Assembly: GCF_020165495.1 (NCBI RefSeq) | Contig: NZ_JAIUIE010000003.1 | Span: 248,001-312,000 of the forward strand | DNA: 64,000 nucleotides | Direction of reading: 5' to 3' | Source of the DNA: Mesorhizobium sp. BR1-1-16 | GTDB lineage: Bacteria; Pseudomonadota; Alphaproteobacteria; Rhizobiales; Kaistiaceae | In this document: positions 17,883-27,913 of the stretch, piece by piece | How the letters are laid out: every line of letters begins with the position of its first letter | Position numbering within the stretch: the stretch's first letter is position 1 | The notes under the pieces: model-generated | The model's input: only the letters and a program-made list of their open reading frames with translations | Database searches by the model: none | Told to the model about the DNA's origin: nothing | Program-made: the position numbers and the translations under genes

Positions 17883-18263
17883 TTGAAGCGACCCCTATAG
17901 GGACAAAGCACGGCCTCGACAAGGCGGACATGCCGCGACGCGCGAGGATTCCCACCGCAAGTGGCGCTGCCGGCCCCAATGCCATTGAAGCTGCGCGTGG
18001 CATGGTCAGCGATGCAAAATCGTACATCCCTGCATCCGAAAAGTATTGAACGATCGATCGCGCATGCAAGCGGGGCAACGATTGCGTAGGGCTGGCGCAT
18101 CCGCATGATTTTTCATGGCGATAACAGTCGTCTTCAGCTCGGCTGCTTGCCGGGCTGAAGACTTGACATTGATCGACGGCTTGCCGTCACATGAGAAGAA
18201 GTCGCGCGGCCGGCGGCGGGGAGGCCACGGTCATAACAGGCGCGACATAAGGGAGGAAATGCC
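17883..18263. promoter_or_regulatory. Divergent intergenic region, pyrB and sugar ABC operon
   Basis: A 381-bp region with no convincing gene. On the rightward side a TTGACA at 18163-18168 is a good -35 element, but the -10 at 17-bp spacing (GTCACA, 18186-18191) is poor, so the promoter is tentative. GGAGGAAA at 18252-18259 is a strong ribosome-binding site for the binding-protein gene. No pyrimidine-responsive attenuator was recognised in front of pyrB. Confidence 0.35.
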
Positions 18264-19289
18264 ATGACCCGTCTCATAGGGACCGTATCGCTTTTGGCCC
18301 TGGTGGCCGCGCTAGGCGCCGGTTCGGCGCTGGCCGACACCAAGGACAAGAAGATCGCGCTTTCGAATAATTATGCCGGCAATTCCTGGCGCCAGGCGAT
18401 GCTGCGCAGCTGGGACAAGGTCACGAAGCCCGCCGTCACCGCCGGCATCGTCGCTGCTGCCGATCCGTTCACAACCGCCGAAAACCAGGTGACCGAGCAG
18501 GCGGCGCAGATCCAGAATCTGGTGCTGCAGGGCTACAACGCCATCGTCATCAACTCCGCTTCGCCCGATGCGCTCAATGGCGCGGTCAAGGAAGCCTGCG
18601 ATGCCGGCGTTACTGTCGTTTCCTTTGACGGCATCGTCACCGAGCCCTGTGCCTGGCGCATCGCCGTCGACTTCAAGCAGATGGGCAAGGACGAGATCAC
18701 CTTCCTCAAGGAGAAATTCCCGTCCGGCGGCAACGTGCTCGAAATCCGTGGCCTTGCCGGCGTCTTCGTCGACGACGAGATCTCGAAGGGCATCCACGAA
18801 GGCGTCGCAGAGAACCCGCAGTTCAAGATCGTCGGCTCCGTGCATGGCGATTGGGACCAGGCCAAGGCCCAGGCGGCCGTTGCCGGCATTCTCCCCTCGC
18901 TTCCCGACGATATCGTCGCCGTAGTGACCCAGGGTGGTGACGGCTATGGCGCCGCACAGGCGTTCAAGGCTGCCGGCCGCAAGATGCCGACGATCATCAT
19001 GGGCAACCGTCAGGACGAGCTTGCTTGGTGGAAGGAGCAGAAGGACGCCAACGGCTACGAGACCTATTCGGCCTCGATCGCCCCGGGCGTCTCGACGCTC
19101 GCCTTCTGGGTTGCGCAGCAGATTCTCGACGGCAAGGAGGTGCCGAAGGACCTCGTTGTGCCGTTCCTCCGTGTCGACCAGTCCGGCCTCGAAAAGGCGC
19201 TCGAGACAACCGAAAAGGGCGGCGTTGCCAATGTCGAATACAGCGCCGAAGACGCTGAGAAGGTCGTCGGCGCGGCCGCCAAGAAGTAG
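18264..19289 (+). CDS. Sugar ABC transporter substrate-binding protein
   Basis: A 341-residue periplasmic binding protein of the ribose/galactose class (Peripla_BP_4). A signal peptide ([19 protein letters not shown]) ends at a probable SALA|DT cleavage site. The type I fold is visible in [34 protein letters not shown] and the C-terminal [12 protein letters not shown]. It delivers a sugar or sugar-like compound to the two permeases downstream; the ligand cannot be read from sequence. A strong Shine-Dalgarno site and a downstream hairpin suggest it is expressed more than the rest of the operon. Confidence 0.92.
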   Translation: MTRLIGTVSLLALVAALGAGSALADTKDKKIALSNNYAGNSWRQAMLRSWDKVTKPAVTAGIVAAADPFTTAENQVTEQAAQIQNLVLQGYNAIVINSASPDALNGAVKEACDAGVTVVSFDGIVTEPCAWRIAVDFKQMGKDEITFLKEKFPSGGNVLEIRGLAGVFVDDEISKGIHEGVAENPQFKIVGSVHGDWDQAKAQAAVAGILPSLPDDIVAVVTQGGDGYGAAQAFKAAGRKMPTIIMGNRQDELAWWKEQKDANGYETYSASIAPGVSTLAFWVAQQILDGKEVPKDLVVPFLRVDQSGLEKALETTEKGGVANVEYSAEDAEKVVGAAAKK

Positions 19290-19305
19290 TCGCCCGCGCT
19301 GCTGA

Positions 19306-19342
19306 ATGCGCCGCCGCTGGCCACCGGCCGGCGGCGGCGCAT
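19306..19342 (+). other. Intercistronic stem-loop, binding protein / ATPase genes
   Basis: ATGCGCCGCCGC (19306-19317) pairs perfectly with GCGGCGGCGCAT (19331-19342); the 13-base loop contains a smaller GGCC/GGCC pairing. There is no T-run. Such hairpins after binding-protein genes commonly protect the upstream mRNA from 3' exonucleases and partly stop transcription, giving excess binding protein. Confidence 0.6.
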
Positions 19343-19384
19343 GCTTTGCCACGGTCTTCTAGCCGTTCAGGAGTTGCCCGTTTC

Positions 19385-20842
19385 ATGCCTGTGGGCGAGC
19401 CAATCATCCGCCTTGAGGAGGTTCGCAAGAGCTTCGGAGCCGTGCGCGCGCTTCAAGGTGTCGATCTTGCCTGCCACGAGGGTGAGTGCATCGGGCTGGT
19501 CGGCCATAACGGCGCCGGCAAGTCGACGCTGATGAACCTTCTCGCCGGCGTTTTCGGTGCCGAAGGACGGATGTCGATCGACGGCATCGAGCCGGCCGGC
19601 CCCTACACGATCGCGACGGCGAAGGCGAATGGCATCCGCTGCGTCTTTCAGGAACTGTCGCTCTGTCCGAACCTGACGGTCGCCGAGAATGCGCGCGTCA
19701 TGCACCGCGCCCTCTCCGGCTTTGGCTGGCGCCGCCGCGCCGGACGGTTGATCGTCGAAAAGCTCGACCAGGTGTTTCCGGACCATGGCATCGATGCCGG
19801 CGATATCGTCGGCGACCTGCCGATCGCCCGCCGGCAAATGGTCGAGATCGCCCGCGCCTTCACAGTCACCGACGCGCCCGCCCGCCTCGTCATCCTCGAC
19901 GAGCCGACGTCCTCGCTGGACGCACACCTCGCCAGCCAGTTGCTGGCCTATGTCCGCCGTTTCGTCGCCGAGGGCGGCTGCGTCGTGCTGATCTCGCATC
20001 TCCTCGGCGAAATTCTTGCCGCCGCCGACCGCGTCATCGTCATGAAGGACGGCCGCGTCGTTGCCGAGCGACCCGCCGCCGAATTCACCCGCACAAGCCT
20101 CGTCGCGGCGATGGGCAGCGTTGCGCATGAGGAAGCGAAGTCCCGCGACGTCTCCGCAGCACGGCGCGAGGGCAGTCCCCGCATCCGGGCGCGCGCCCGT
20201 TCCGGCGGCAATGAGCTCATCGCCCATCGCGGCGAGATCGTCGGCCTTGCCGGCCTCGGCGGCCAGGGCCAGTCGGAAATGCTGATCCGCATCTTCGATG
20301 CCGCGCGCCGCCATGCACAGGGCATCACAGTAGAAGGCGGCTCGGCGCTGGTCGCGGGCGATCGCCAGACCGATGGCGTGTTCCCGCTGTGGTCGATCGC
20401 CGAGAATATCACCATCACCTCGTTGAAGCGCCTGCGCAGCGGCATCCTGATCGATCGCGAAAAGACCGATGCCATGGCCGAGGACTGGCGGGCGCGCATC
20501 GGCATCCGTACGCCCGATGTGCACAACCCGATCCTGTCGCTCTCCGGCGGCAACCAGCAGAAGGCGCTGTTTGCCCGCGCGCTTGGTTCGACCGCCGAGA
20601 CTGTGCTGATGGACGACCCCATGCGCGGCGTCGACATCGGCACCAAGCAGGAAGTCTACGGCATGATCCGCTCCGAGGCCGAACGCGGCCGGACCTTCCT
20701 CTGGTACACGACCGAAATGGACGAGCTGAAGCACTGCGACCATGTCTATGTCTTCCGCGACCACCGCATCGTCGCCGATCTCTCGCGCGGCGAGCTGACC
20801 GAGGAGCGCGTCCTGCACGCCTCCTTCGAGGACGTCGCATGA
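19385..20842 (+). CDS. Sugar ABC transporter ATP-binding protein (double domain)
   Basis: A 485-residue ATPase of the RbsA/MglA type with two nucleotide-binding domains. Domain 1 has Walker [10 protein letters not shown] and Walker [10 protein letters not shown], but a degenerate signature ([10 protein letters not shown]). Domain 2 has a degenerate P-loop ([10 protein letters not shown]) and an intact signature (LSGGNQQK), as usual for this class. Domain 2 is slightly short. The start at 19385 ([13 protein letters not shown]) was preferred over an ATG at 19346. The last four bases overlap the first permease gene. Confidence 0.93.
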   Translation: MPVGEPIIRLEEVRKSFGAVRALQGVDLACHEGECIGLVGHNGAGKSTLMNLLAGVFGAEGRMSIDGIEPAGPYTIATAKANGIRCVFQELSLCPNLTVAENARVMHRALSGFGWRRRAGRLIVEKLDQVFPDHGIDAGDIVGDLPIARRQMVEIARAFTVTDAPARLVILDEPTSSLDAHLASQLLAYVRRFVAEGGCVVLISHLLGEILAAADRVIVMKDGRVVAERPAAEFTRTSLVAAMGSVAHEEAKSRDVSAARREGSPRIRARARSGGNELIAHRGEIVGLAGLGGQGQSEMLIRIFDAARRHAQGITVEGGSALVAGDRQTDGVFPLWSIAENITITSLKRLRSGILIDREKTDAMAEDWRARIGIRTPDVHNPILSLSGGNQQKALFARALGSTAETVLMDDPMRGVDIGTKQEVYGMIRSEAERGRTFLWYTTEMDELKHCDHVYVFRDHRIVADLSRGELTEERVLHASFEDVA

Positions 20843-21855
20843 ACGGCGCCTCGCTCGCACGGAACCTCCGCATGCTGCTGCCGGCGATCTCGCTCGTCGT
20901 GCTGCTGGTCGCGATCTATGCCCTGCAGCCACGCGCCATCAGCTATGTCGGCTTCAACTTGATGCTGAACCTCGCGATCCCCATAGCGCTGGCGACGATT
21001 GCGCAGATGTGCGTCATCACGGTCAACGACCTCGACCTCTCCATCGGCACCTATGTCGGCTTTGTCGCCTGTGTCGGCGCGACCATGCTGACCGGCGGCG
21101 TCGCGGCGCTGCCGTTCGTCAAGGATCTCCAGGCCTCCGGCGCTCTGCCCGCCGTGCTGCCATGGATCATGCAGACGCCACTTGCCGGCGTGCTGGTGCT
21201 CGCTTTTGGCATTGTCATCTATGCCGCCCTCGGCGCGCTGATCCATTGGCGAAACCTGCCTTCGATCGTCGTGACGCTTGGCATGTCCTTCGTCTGGCTT
21301 GGCCTCTCCGTGCTGATCCTGCCGGTTCCAGGCGGCCAGGCGCCGGCCTGGATTCGCCAGATGATGACGCTGAAACCGGCCTTCATCCCGTTTCCGATCA
21401 TCGCCGCCATCGTCATCGCCGTCATCGCCCATGTTCTTCTGATGCGAACCTCCTATGGCGCGGTGCTGCGCGGCGCCGGCGGCAATCCCAGGGCGATCGA
21501 GCGCGCCGGCTGGTCGCTGCTCCGCGTCAAGGCCGCGATGTTCGCGCTTGCCGGCTTCTTCGGGATGCTGGCCGGCCTCTCGCTGGTCGGGCTCACGACA
21601 TCGGGCGATGCCAATATCGCGCTGCGCTACACGCTGCTCTCGATTGCCGGCGTCATCCTCGGCGGCGGCGAATTCGTCGGCGGCCGCATTTCGCCCGTCG
21701 GCGCCGTGATGGGCGCGGCGACGCTGACCCTTGCGGGCTCGATGCTCTCCTTCATGCGCATCTCGCCGGACTGGCAGATCGGCGCGCAGGGAGCAATCCT
21801 GATTGTCGTGCTGGCCGCGCGAACATTGATCGACAGGGCGGAGCGCAGCCGATGA
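20839..21855 (+). CDS. Sugar ABC transporter permease (first)
   Basis: A 338-residue inner-membrane permease of the RbsC type (BPD_transp_2) with about nine hydrophobic segments. The family phrase [14 protein letters not shown] and the cytoplasmic coupling loop ([19 protein letters not shown]) are present. The start overlaps the ATPase stop by ATGA, and the stop overlaps the next permease by ATGA, so translation is coupled. Two different RbsC-type permeases in one operon suggest a heterodimeric channel. Confidence 0.92.
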   Translation: MNGASLARNLRMLLPAISLVVLLVAIYALQPRAISYVGFNLMLNLAIPIALATIAQMCVITVNDLDLSIGTYVGFVACVGATMLTGGVAALPFVKDLQASGALPAVLPWIMQTPLAGVLVLAFGIVIYAALGALIHWRNLPSIVVTLGMSFVWLGLSVLILPVPGGQAPAWIRQMMTLKPAFIPFPIIAAIVIAVIAHVLLMRTSYGAVLRGAGGNPRAIERAGWSLLRVKAAMFALAGFFGMLAGLSLVGLTTSGDANIALRYTLLSIAGVILGGGEFVGGRISPVGAVMGAATLTLAGSMLSFMRISPDWQIGAQGAILIVVLAARTLIDRAERSR

Positions 21856-22808
21856 ACGCCGCCGCTTTCCTGCGCCGCCTCGCCGGCCGGCCCTGGCTCT
21901 GGGCCTATGTTGCGGCAATCGCCGTGTGGATCGTGACGATCCTCTTCACAGGCGGCCGCGGCGCCGGTGAGGTACTGACGGCCGCGTTCACCTTTGCCAC
22001 CTTCTCGGTCATCGTCGGCATCGGCCAGATGTATGTGGTTACGCTCGGGCCGGGCAATGTCGACCTGTCGATCCCCGCCACGATCACCCTGGCCGGCGCA
22101 GTCGCCACCAAGGTCATGGACACGCAGGACGGCATGATTCTCGCCGGCCTCGCCGTGGCGCTTGCTTGCGGCGTCGGCGTCGGCATCGTCAACTATGCGC
22201 TGATCTGGCTGCTGCGCATTCCCCCGATCATCGCGACTCTCTCCTCGAGCTTCCTGATCCAGTCGACGGCAATCGCCTATGGTCGCGGTATCCGCATCAA
22301 GCCGCCACCAATGCTGGCCGATTTCACCACCGCGCAGGTTTTCGGCATGCCGGTGCTGGCGATCTGCATCATCGCGCTCGCTGCCGTCATGGAACTCGTC
22401 CTGCGCCGCACGCTTTATGGCCGCTGGGTCACGGCCATCGGCCAGAATATCCGCGCCGCGCGTCTTGCCGGTATCGATGTCGGCCGCACGCGCTTTGCCG
22501 CCTATGTCATGAGCGCCGTCTTCGCCGGCCTATGCGGCTACCTACTCTCGGGTTTTTCGGGCGGATCGTCGCTGTCGATGGGCGAGGAATATCTCCTGAC
22601 CTCGATTGCGCTCGTCGTCATCGGCGGTTCGTCGGTCGCCGGCGGCAACTCGAACGTGCCCGGCCTCTGGGGCGCCGCGCTGTTCCTGTTCCTCGTCGTG
22701 ACGATGCTCAACACCTATGGCTTCGGAGCTGGCACGCGCTATCTCGCGACTGGCCTCATCATCATCGCCGTCATCGTGGCGGCCAGCGCGCGCCGACCGG
22801 CGCGATAG
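21852..22808 (+). CDS. Sugar ABC transporter permease (second)
   Basis: A 318-residue RbsC-type permease, partner of the preceding gene. It shows the family phrase TLGPGNVDLSIPATITLAG, the coupling loop (LYGRWVTAIGQNIRAARLAGI) and the late VVIGGSSVAGGN segment. It is the last gene of a four-gene importer that lacks a kinase, isomerase or local regulator, so the substrate class cannot be narrowed beyond 'ribose-type sugar or related ligand'. Confidence 0.92.
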   Translation: MNAAAFLRRLAGRPWLWAYVAAIAVWIVTILFTGGRGAGEVLTAAFTFATFSVIVGIGQMYVVTLGPGNVDLSIPATITLAGAVATKVMDTQDGMILAGLAVALACGVGVGIVNYALIWLLRIPPIIATLSSSFLIQSTAIAYGRGIRIKPPPMLADFTTAQVFGMPVLAICIIALAAVMELVLRRTLYGRWVTAIGQNIRAARLAGIDVGRTRFAAYVMSAVFAGLCGYLLSGFSGGSSLSMGEEYLLTSIALVVIGGSSVAGGNSNVPGLWGAALFLFLVVTMLNTYGFGAGTRYLATGLIIIAVIVAASARRPAR

Positions 22809-22901
22809 AGCCGCGGCCTTATCCGTGAGGCAGGGCCGATTGACGCGTTCCCTTGTTTGCAAGTCGGCCATCGCGATATGTAGAAGCGAAGGAGACCTTC
22901 G

Positions 22902-23357
22902 ATGAGCGAGTGGACAGGACAGGCCAGCGCGGCCGCAGCGGCCAGGCCGCCTCGCTCGCCATGGAATGCGATGGCGCGCGGCTTCCGCTGCCGCTGCCCG
23001 GCTTGCGGCAAGGGCCGCGCCTTCAACGGCTATCTCACGGTCGTCGATCGTTGCGGAGCTTGCGGCGAGGATCTCTCGCATCAGCGCGCCGACGACGCCC
23101 CGCCCTATTTCACGATCATGGCCGTTGGCCATATCGTCGTTCCGCTGATCCTCATCGTCGAAACGACGTTCCACCCCTCCAATTTCGTCCACCTCGCGAT
23201 CTGGCTGCCATTGACGCTCATCTTGACACTGGCGCTGCTGCGTCCGATCAAGGGCGCCGTCGTCGGCCTGCAATGGGCGCTGTATATGCACGGCTTCGAT
23301 CCGGATCACGTTCCGGAGGAAGATGCCAAGGCGCCCTGGCAGCCGGACCTCAGTTGA
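22902..23357 (+). CDS. DUF983 zinc-ribbon membrane protein
   Basis: A 151-residue protein. The N-terminal half has two CxxC knuckles (CPACGKG and CGACGEDL) that form a probable zinc ribbon, with the family phrase ADDAPPYFTI between ribbon and membrane. Two membrane helices follow (MAVGHIVVPLILIV and LPLTLILTLALL). A strong AAGGAGA site precedes the ATG. DUF983 proteins are widespread in Alphaproteobacteria, often near cytochrome oxidase genes, and their function is unknown. Here it stands alone between the importer and an MFS gene. Confidence 0.88.
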   Translation: MSEWTGQASAAAAARPPRSPWNAMARGFRCRCPACGKGRAFNGYLTVVDRCGACGEDLSHQRADDAPPYFTIMAVGHIVVPLILIVETTFHPSNFVHLAIWLPLTLILTLALLRPIKGAVVGLQWALYMHGFDPDHVPEEDAKAPWQPDLS

Positions 23358-23445
23358 ACCGCCACCGTCCCGGTGGTGCCGTCGGCTGACCCCGCGGCCC
23401 AGCTTCGTGGCGCTTGCCCGAGCCATCGATTCCTGAGGTTTATTC

Positions 23446-24633
23446 ATGACAGGCGAGGTCATTCCGGGCCGCGACGGCGGTGCTGAGCAGCATGCCGGAG
23501 GGGGCATAGCCGGCCTGGTCGCGGCAATCGGCTCGATCGCGGCCGTCGGCCTCGGCTTCTCGATCACGCTGCCCTTGCTCGCGCTGACGCTCGAGGATCG
23601 CGGAATCTCCTCGACCTGGATCGGCCTCAACACGGCGTTCTGGGGGCTCGCCTCGCTCGGCATCACGCCTTTCGTCTCGCGCCTCGCGACGCGATTCGGC
23701 ACCGGGCAGATGCTGATCCTGTCGATCCTCGTCCTCGCCGCCTGCCTGCCGGTGTTTTATTTCGCCCCCTTCTGGCTGTGGTTCCCGCTCCGCCTTATCG
23801 CCGGCGCGGCCTTGACGATCACATTCGTGCTCTCCGAGTTCTGGATCTCGAGCGCCGCCCCGCCGGAGCGGCGCGGCATCATCATGGGCATCTATGTATC
23901 GGTGCTGTCGGCCGGCTTTGCGCTCGGCCCGGGAATTCTTTCGATCACCGGCACGCGGGGCCTGACACCGTTCATCACCGGCGCCTGTGTGCTGGCGCTT
24001 GGTATCCTGCCGGTATTAGCGGGCCTCAAGGTGGCGCCCAAGCTTGGCCACCGTCCCAGCGGTTCCTTCGCCCGTTTCCTCGTCCTGGCGCCGATCGCCA
24101 CCGGCGCAGCTCTTCTCTTCGGCGTGGTGGAAAGCGGCGCCTTCGCCCTTCTGCCGATCTATGGCCAGCGAGTCGGCCATGACCGTGAAACGGTGATCCT
24201 GCTTGGCATCGCGGTGACGATCGGCAACATCCTCCTGCAAATGCCGATGGGGCTCCTGTCGGACCGGGTCGACCGGCGCAAGCTGCTGCTCGCCATCGCG
24301 ACGTTCGGCCTTGCGGGCACGGTCGTGCTGCCGCTGGTTTCGGCTGATTTCTGGCCCTTCATGATAGCGCTCGGCATCTGGGGCGGCACGATCGGCTCGC
24401 TTTATACCGTCGGCCTCGCCCATCTCGGCTCGCGCTTTACCGGCGAAGATCTCGCAGCGGCCAACGCGGCCTATATCTTCTGCTATTCGCTCGGTGGCCT
24501 TGCCGGTCCCGCAACGCTGGGTGCAGCGATGGACATCGTCGATCCGCACGGCTTCGAGATCGCGCTCGGCCTGTTCTTCTGCGCCTATCTCCTGCTCGTC
24601 GTCACCCGCATCCGCAGGATCACCGTGGCGTGA
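23446..24633 (+). CDS. MFS transporter
   Basis: A 395-residue major facilitator with about 12 membrane helices. The loop between helices 2 and 3 (SRLATRFGTGQML) and the equivalent in the second half (GLLSDRVDRRKLL) are the family signatures. The GSLYTVGLAHLGSRF segment matches the YcaD-like exporter subgroup. The substrate is unknown. It is followed, after a gap, by rpmG; no regulator is adjacent. Confidence 0.85.
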   Translation: MTGEVIPGRDGGAEQHAGGGIAGLVAAIGSIAAVGLGFSITLPLLALTLEDRGISSTWIGLNTAFWGLASLGITPFVSRLATRFGTGQMLILSILVLAACLPVFYFAPFWLWFPLRLIAGAALTITFVLSEFWISSAAPPERRGIIMGIYVSVLSAGFALGPGILSITGTRGLTPFITGACVLALGILPVLAGLKVAPKLGHRPSGSFARFLVLAPIATGAALLFGVVESGAFALLPIYGQRVGHDRETVILLGIAVTIGNILLQMPMGLLSDRVDRRKLLLAIATFGLAGTVVLPLVSADFWPFMIALGIWGGTIGSLYTVGLAHLGSRFTGEDLAAANAAYIFCYSLGGLAGPATLGAAMDIVDPHGFEIALGLFFCAYLLLVVTRIRRITVA

Positions 24634-24762
24634 CGCCGTTTTCCTTCGCCAGATGGCGTCGATAGGCGCAAGCTTCCTTGACTTTCGAACGCATATCCGT
24701 AGGGTGCGCGCACATTTCCAGTCGGCGGGGCATGCCCGGCCGGCACCATGCAGAGGTTTGTC

Positions 24763-24930
24763 ATGGCCAAGGCCACCACCATCAAGATCCGGCTCGTCAG
24801 CTCGGCCGACACCGGCTTCTTCTATGTCACGAAGAAGAATTCCCGCACGATGACCGAGAAGCTCGCGGTCAAGAAGTACGATCCCGTCGTGCGCAAGCAC
24901 GTCGAGTTCCGCGAAGCCAAGATCAAGTAA
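24763..24930 (+). CDS. rpmG: 50S ribosomal protein L33
   Basis: A 55-residue ribosomal protein of the cysteine-free alphaproteobacterial type, starting [20 protein letters not shown] and ending [10 protein letters not shown]. The start at 24763 gives the exact family N-terminus; an in-frame ATG five codons earlier is ignored. It has its own strong terminator just downstream. Its position next to pleD/divK is common in Rhizobiales. Confidence 0.97.
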   Translation: MAKATTIKIRLVSSADTGFFYVTKKNSRTMTEKLAVKKYDPVVRKHVEFREAKIK

Positions 24931-24962
24931 GTCGCGACGCCACAGCGTCCGTCGACCGCTTC

Positions 24963-24989
24963 AAAGGCACCGCTTGCGCGGTGCCTTTT
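24963..24989 (+). terminator. Rho-independent terminator of rpmG
   Basis: An AAA-led 8-bp stem GGCACCGC (24966-24973) pairs with GCGGTGCC (24978-24985) around TTGC and is followed by TTTT. The A and T tracts would also serve the leftward direction. Confidence 0.9.
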
Positions 24990-25102
24990 CGTTTGGAGCG
25001 AGTGCTGGCATTTGCTTTCGTGCGCGAGACCCGGCGACCGACATCGTCCGGCGACCCGATCGATGATCCGGCCGACCGAATGCGGCGATCCCGGCCGCTC
25101 GT

Positions 25103-26476
25103 TCAGGCGACGGCGGCGCTGACGCGATTGCGACCTTCACGCTTGGCCTTGTAGAGCGCGTCATCGGCCCTGCGCAGCAGCGAATCCTGCGCATCGCCGC
25201 TGCCGAGGCGCGCGGCAAGTCCGATCGAGACAGTGATGGCGATCTGTTCCTCGCCGCCCTCGATCAGGAAGGGCTGGCTCGCGATTCGCTCGCGGATGCG
25301 CTCACCGACCATCGCCGCGAGGCGGATATCCGTATCCGGCATCACGACGACGAACTCTTCCCCGCCCAGCCGGCACACGAGATCCATGCTCCGCACGGTC
25401 CGGCGAACGCGGCGCGAGAACTCGCGCAGGACATCATCGCCGGCATCGTGGCCATGCGTGTCGTTGACCTGCTTGAAGAAGTCGATATCCAGCAGCAACA
25501 CGCTGAGCGGCCGTTCGCGCTGCGCCGCCTGGTCGACAAGGCCGGCGAGATGACGCTCCAGATAGCGCCGGTTATGCAGGCCCGTAAGCCCGTCGGTGAT
25601 CGCCATTTCCATGGTGAGATGGGCGGTGTCGCGCAATCTCTCCATGAAGCGATTGCGGCGGACCTGGGTCCGGACGCGGGCGAGCATTTCATTGGTCTCG
25701 ATCGGCGCCATCAGATAGTCGTTGACGCCGAGATCGAGGCCGCGGACCAGACGATGCGTCGCATCGGGCTGCGCGATCACCAGGATCGGCAGCAGCCGCG
25801 TCCGCTCCAGCGAGCGGATCTGCGAGCAGAGCCGCAATCCGTCGAAATCAGCAAGATCGAGGCTGACGATAACAAGGTCGTGTCTGCCCTCCATGACGCG
25901 GAACAGCGCCTCCTGCGGATCGCTCTCGGCATCGACGTGGTGGCCGGCCTCGGTGAGGCTGTCGGCGATGCGATTGCGCCGCGATTCCTTGTCTTCGACC
26001 AGAAGGATGGTGCCGTGTTCGCCCGAAGCGATGGCGCCTTCAAACGGATCGGCGAGCGTGAATTCGCTGCTCGCTCCGGCCCGCAGCATCCATTGGTCGG
26101 TGAGCGTCTTCAGCCGTACCAGGCTCTTCACGCGGGTGATCAGCGCCAGTTCGTTGATCGGCTTGGTCAGGAAATCATCGGCGCCCGCCTCAAGCCCTTT
26201 CAGGCGGTCCGAGCGCTGGTCGAGCGCGGTGACCATGATGACCGGCAGCTGCGCGGTGAGCGGATTTTGCTTCAGCCTGCGGCAGACCTCGAACCCGTCC
26301 ATGCCCGGCATCATCACGTCGAGCAGCACGATATCGCACTGGCCGCGCGCGCAAACTTCCAGCGCCTCGATCCCGTTCGACGCCGTCACGACCTCGAAAT
26401 ATTCGGCGGACAGCATCGCGTCGAGCAATTTCACATTGGTCGCGATATCGTCGACGACGAGGACGCGGGCGGTCAT
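25103..26476 (-). CDS. pleD: Response regulator diguanylate cyclase PleD
   Basis: A 457-residue protein with two receiver domains and a GGDEF domain. The first receiver has its phosphoacceptor at D53 (VLLDVMMPG). The second (about residues 150-270) is an adaptor with a diverged acceptor site (VSLDLADFDG). The cyclase domain carries CRLGGEEFVVVMPDTD. In Caulobacter phosphorylated PleD dimerises and makes c-di-GMP at the stalked pole. An RxxD inhibitory site is expected five residues before GGEEF; RSMDLVCRLGGEEF has R-x-x-D, consistent with product inhibition. It overlaps the divK stop by one base, so the two are co-translated. Confidence 0.96.
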   Translation of the reverse strand: MTARVLVVDDIATNVKLLDAMLSAEYFEVVTASNGIEALEVCARGQCDIVLLDVMMPGMDGFEVCRRLKQNPLTAQLPVIMVTALDQRSDRLKGLEAGADDFLTKPINELALITRVKSLVRLKTLTDQWMLRAGASSEFTLADPFEGAIASGEHGTILLVEDKESRRNRIADSLTEAGHHVDAESDPQEALFRVMEGRHDLVIVSLDLADFDGLRLCSQIRSLERTRLLPILVIAQPDATHRLVRGLDLGVNDYLMAPIETNEMLARVRTQVRRNRFMERLRDTAHLTMEMAITDGLTGLHNRRYLERHLAGLVDQAAQRERPLSVLLLDIDFFKQVNDTHGHDAGDDVLREFSRRVRRTVRSMDLVCRLGGEEFVVVMPDTDIRLAAMVGERIRERIASQPFLIEGGEEQIAITVSIGLAARLGSGDAQDSLLRRADDALYKAKREGRNRVSAAVA

Positions 26477-26847
26477 CAGGCGTCTCCGAGATAGGCCTTC
26501 ACCGTTTCGATGAACTTGGTCACCGATATCGGCTTGGACAGATAGGCCTCGCAACCGCCCTGGCGGATTCGCTCCTCGTCGCCCTTCATCGCGAAGGCGG
26601 TGACGGCGATGATCGGGATCGCGCGGAGCTCATCGTCCTCCTTGATCCACTTCGTCACCTCGAGGCCGGAGACCTCGGGCAATTGGATATCCATCAGGAT
26701 GAGGTCGGGCCGATGACGGCGGGCAAGATCAAGCGCCTCCAGCCCGTTGCGGGTCTGGATGATGTTATAGCCATGCGCTTCGAGCAGGTCGTGGAAGAGC
26801 TTCATGTTGAGCTCGTTGTCTTCCACGACCAGAACGGTCTTCACCAT
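26476..26847 (-). CDS. divK: Single-domain response regulator DivK
   Basis: A 123-residue receiver-only protein that links the PleC/DivJ kinases to the CckA-ChpT-CtrA relay via DivL. The phosphoacceptor is D53 ([10 protein letters not shown]), with the acidic pair E9-D10, the switch threonine ([10 protein letters not shown]) and lysine (LSKPI). The N-terminus [20 protein letters not shown] is almost diagnostic for DivK. It is first in the divK-pleD operon. The 132-bp gap to the divergent DUF3572 gene contains one GATTC (a GANTC methylation site) near 26955. Confidence 0.97.
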   Translation of the reverse strand: MVKTVLVVEDNELNMKLFHDLLEAHGYNIIQTRNGLEALDLARRHRPDLILMDIQLPEVSGLEVTKWIKEDDELRAIPIIAVTAFAMKGDEERIRQGGCEAYLSKPISVTKFIETVKAYLGDA

Positions 26848-26979
26848 GCGAACTCAGCCTCTGCCGCGCAGCCTCACCAGCCTCGCGGTTACGCAACATC
26901 CCGGCGCCGCTGGTGTCGGCCCCACCTGGTTCACTTCGCGCTAAGTTCTAGCGACGATTCGTTTCGGAAAGGAAAATAC

Positions 26980-27288
26980 ATGATCCGCGACCGCGAGCCG
27001 CCGATGTCGCTGGAAGGCGCCGAACAGCTGGCGATCAAGGCGCTCGCCTTTCTCGCCAGCGAGCCCGAGGAGCTGGGCCGTTTCCTGGCGCTGGCTGGAA
27101 TCGGGCCGGAGACACTGCGAACCGCCGCTGCCGATCCAGGCTTCCTCGCCGCCGTTCTCGAATATTTCCTTGAGAACGAGCCCCTTCTCCTCGTCCTCGC
27201 CGCGCGCGACAATATCCGGCCGACCCTGTTCGCCGCCGCCCGCTTCCTGCTCGACCGAGAGATCTCCGATGGCGACCATTCCGCTTGA
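26980..27288 (+). CDS. DUF3572 protein
   Basis: A 102-residue acidic helical protein of the DUF3572 family (EQLAIKALAFLASEPEELGRFLALAGI, then FLAAVLEYFLENEPLLL). It has no catalytic motif and no known function. The family is confined to Alphaproteobacteria and is often next to divK, as here, divergently transcribed. GGAAA just before the ATG is a plausible ribosome-binding site. It overlaps the following acetyltransferase gene by 20 bp in another frame. Confidence 0.85.
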   Translation: MIRDREPPMSLEGAEQLAIKALAFLASEPEELGRFLALAGIGPETLRTAAADPGFLAAVLEYFLENEPLLLVLAARDNIRPTLFAAARFLLDREISDGDHSA

Positions 27289-27913
27289 CCTCGACGGCTA
27301 TACCGATCTCCCTCCGGGGCTGATCGCCAATGTGGTCACCTATCTCAAATTGAACGACCGCAGCGCCGGACGCGTCGCTTCGCTGCCGGAGGGACTGGCG
27401 GTCCGCCGCCTCGAAGCGCCCGACCTCGCGGCCTATCGCGATCTCTATCGCCGCATCGGCGAGCGGTGGCTGTGGTTCTCGCGCGCGGTGATGTCGGATG
27501 GCGAACTCATGGCGCAGCTCAGCCGCGCCGGGGCGGAAATCCTGTTTCTGGAGCGGTCAGGGGAGGCGCTTGGGCTTGCCGAGCTGCAGCATTCCGAGGA
27601 TCGGCGCGAAATGGAGATCGCGATGTTCGGCGTGGTCGATACGGAAAGCGGAACCGGCGCGGCTCGCGGCCTGATGTCGGACGTGCTCGACAGGGCCTTT
27701 GGCGGCGGCGCGGAGCGGGTCTGGCTGCACACCTGCCATTTCGACCATCCGGCCGCCCTGCCCTTTTATCGGCGCATGGGGTTCAGGCCCTGGAAATTCG
27801 CAATCGAGGTCTCGCGCGATCCACGCCTCGACGGCTTCCTGCCACGAGAAGCCGGACCGCATGTTCCGCTGATCGATCCGGCGGAGGGTCGGGACGAACC
27901 CTCGAAAGGCTAG
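27269..27913 (+). CDS. GNAT-family N-acetyltransferase
   Basis: A 214-residue acetyltransferase. The acetyl-CoA region is visible from GVVDTESGTGAARGLMSDVLDRAF, followed by VWLHTCHFDHPAALPFYRRMGFRPW, the typical motif B of GNAT enzymes. The substrate is unknown. The start at 27269 lies inside the end of the DUF3572 gene, so the two are probably coupled. The stop overlaps the convergent fliJ stop by 4 bp, with no space for a terminator. Confidence 0.88.
   Translation: MATIPLDLDGYTDLPPGLIANVVTYLKLNDRSAGRVASLPEGLAVRRLEAPDLAAYRDLYRRIGERWLWFSRAVMSDGELMAQLSRAGAEILFLERSGEALGLAELQHSEDRREMEIAMFGVVDTESGTGAARGLMSDVLDRAFGGGAERVWLHTCHFDHPAALPFYRRMGFRPWKFAIEVSRDPRLDGFLPREAGPHVPLIDPAEGRDEPSKG

Noticed and set aside
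17809-18106. Minus-strand frames overlapping the pyrB start region
   Set aside because: They run over the 5' end of pyrB in other frames and lack start signals.
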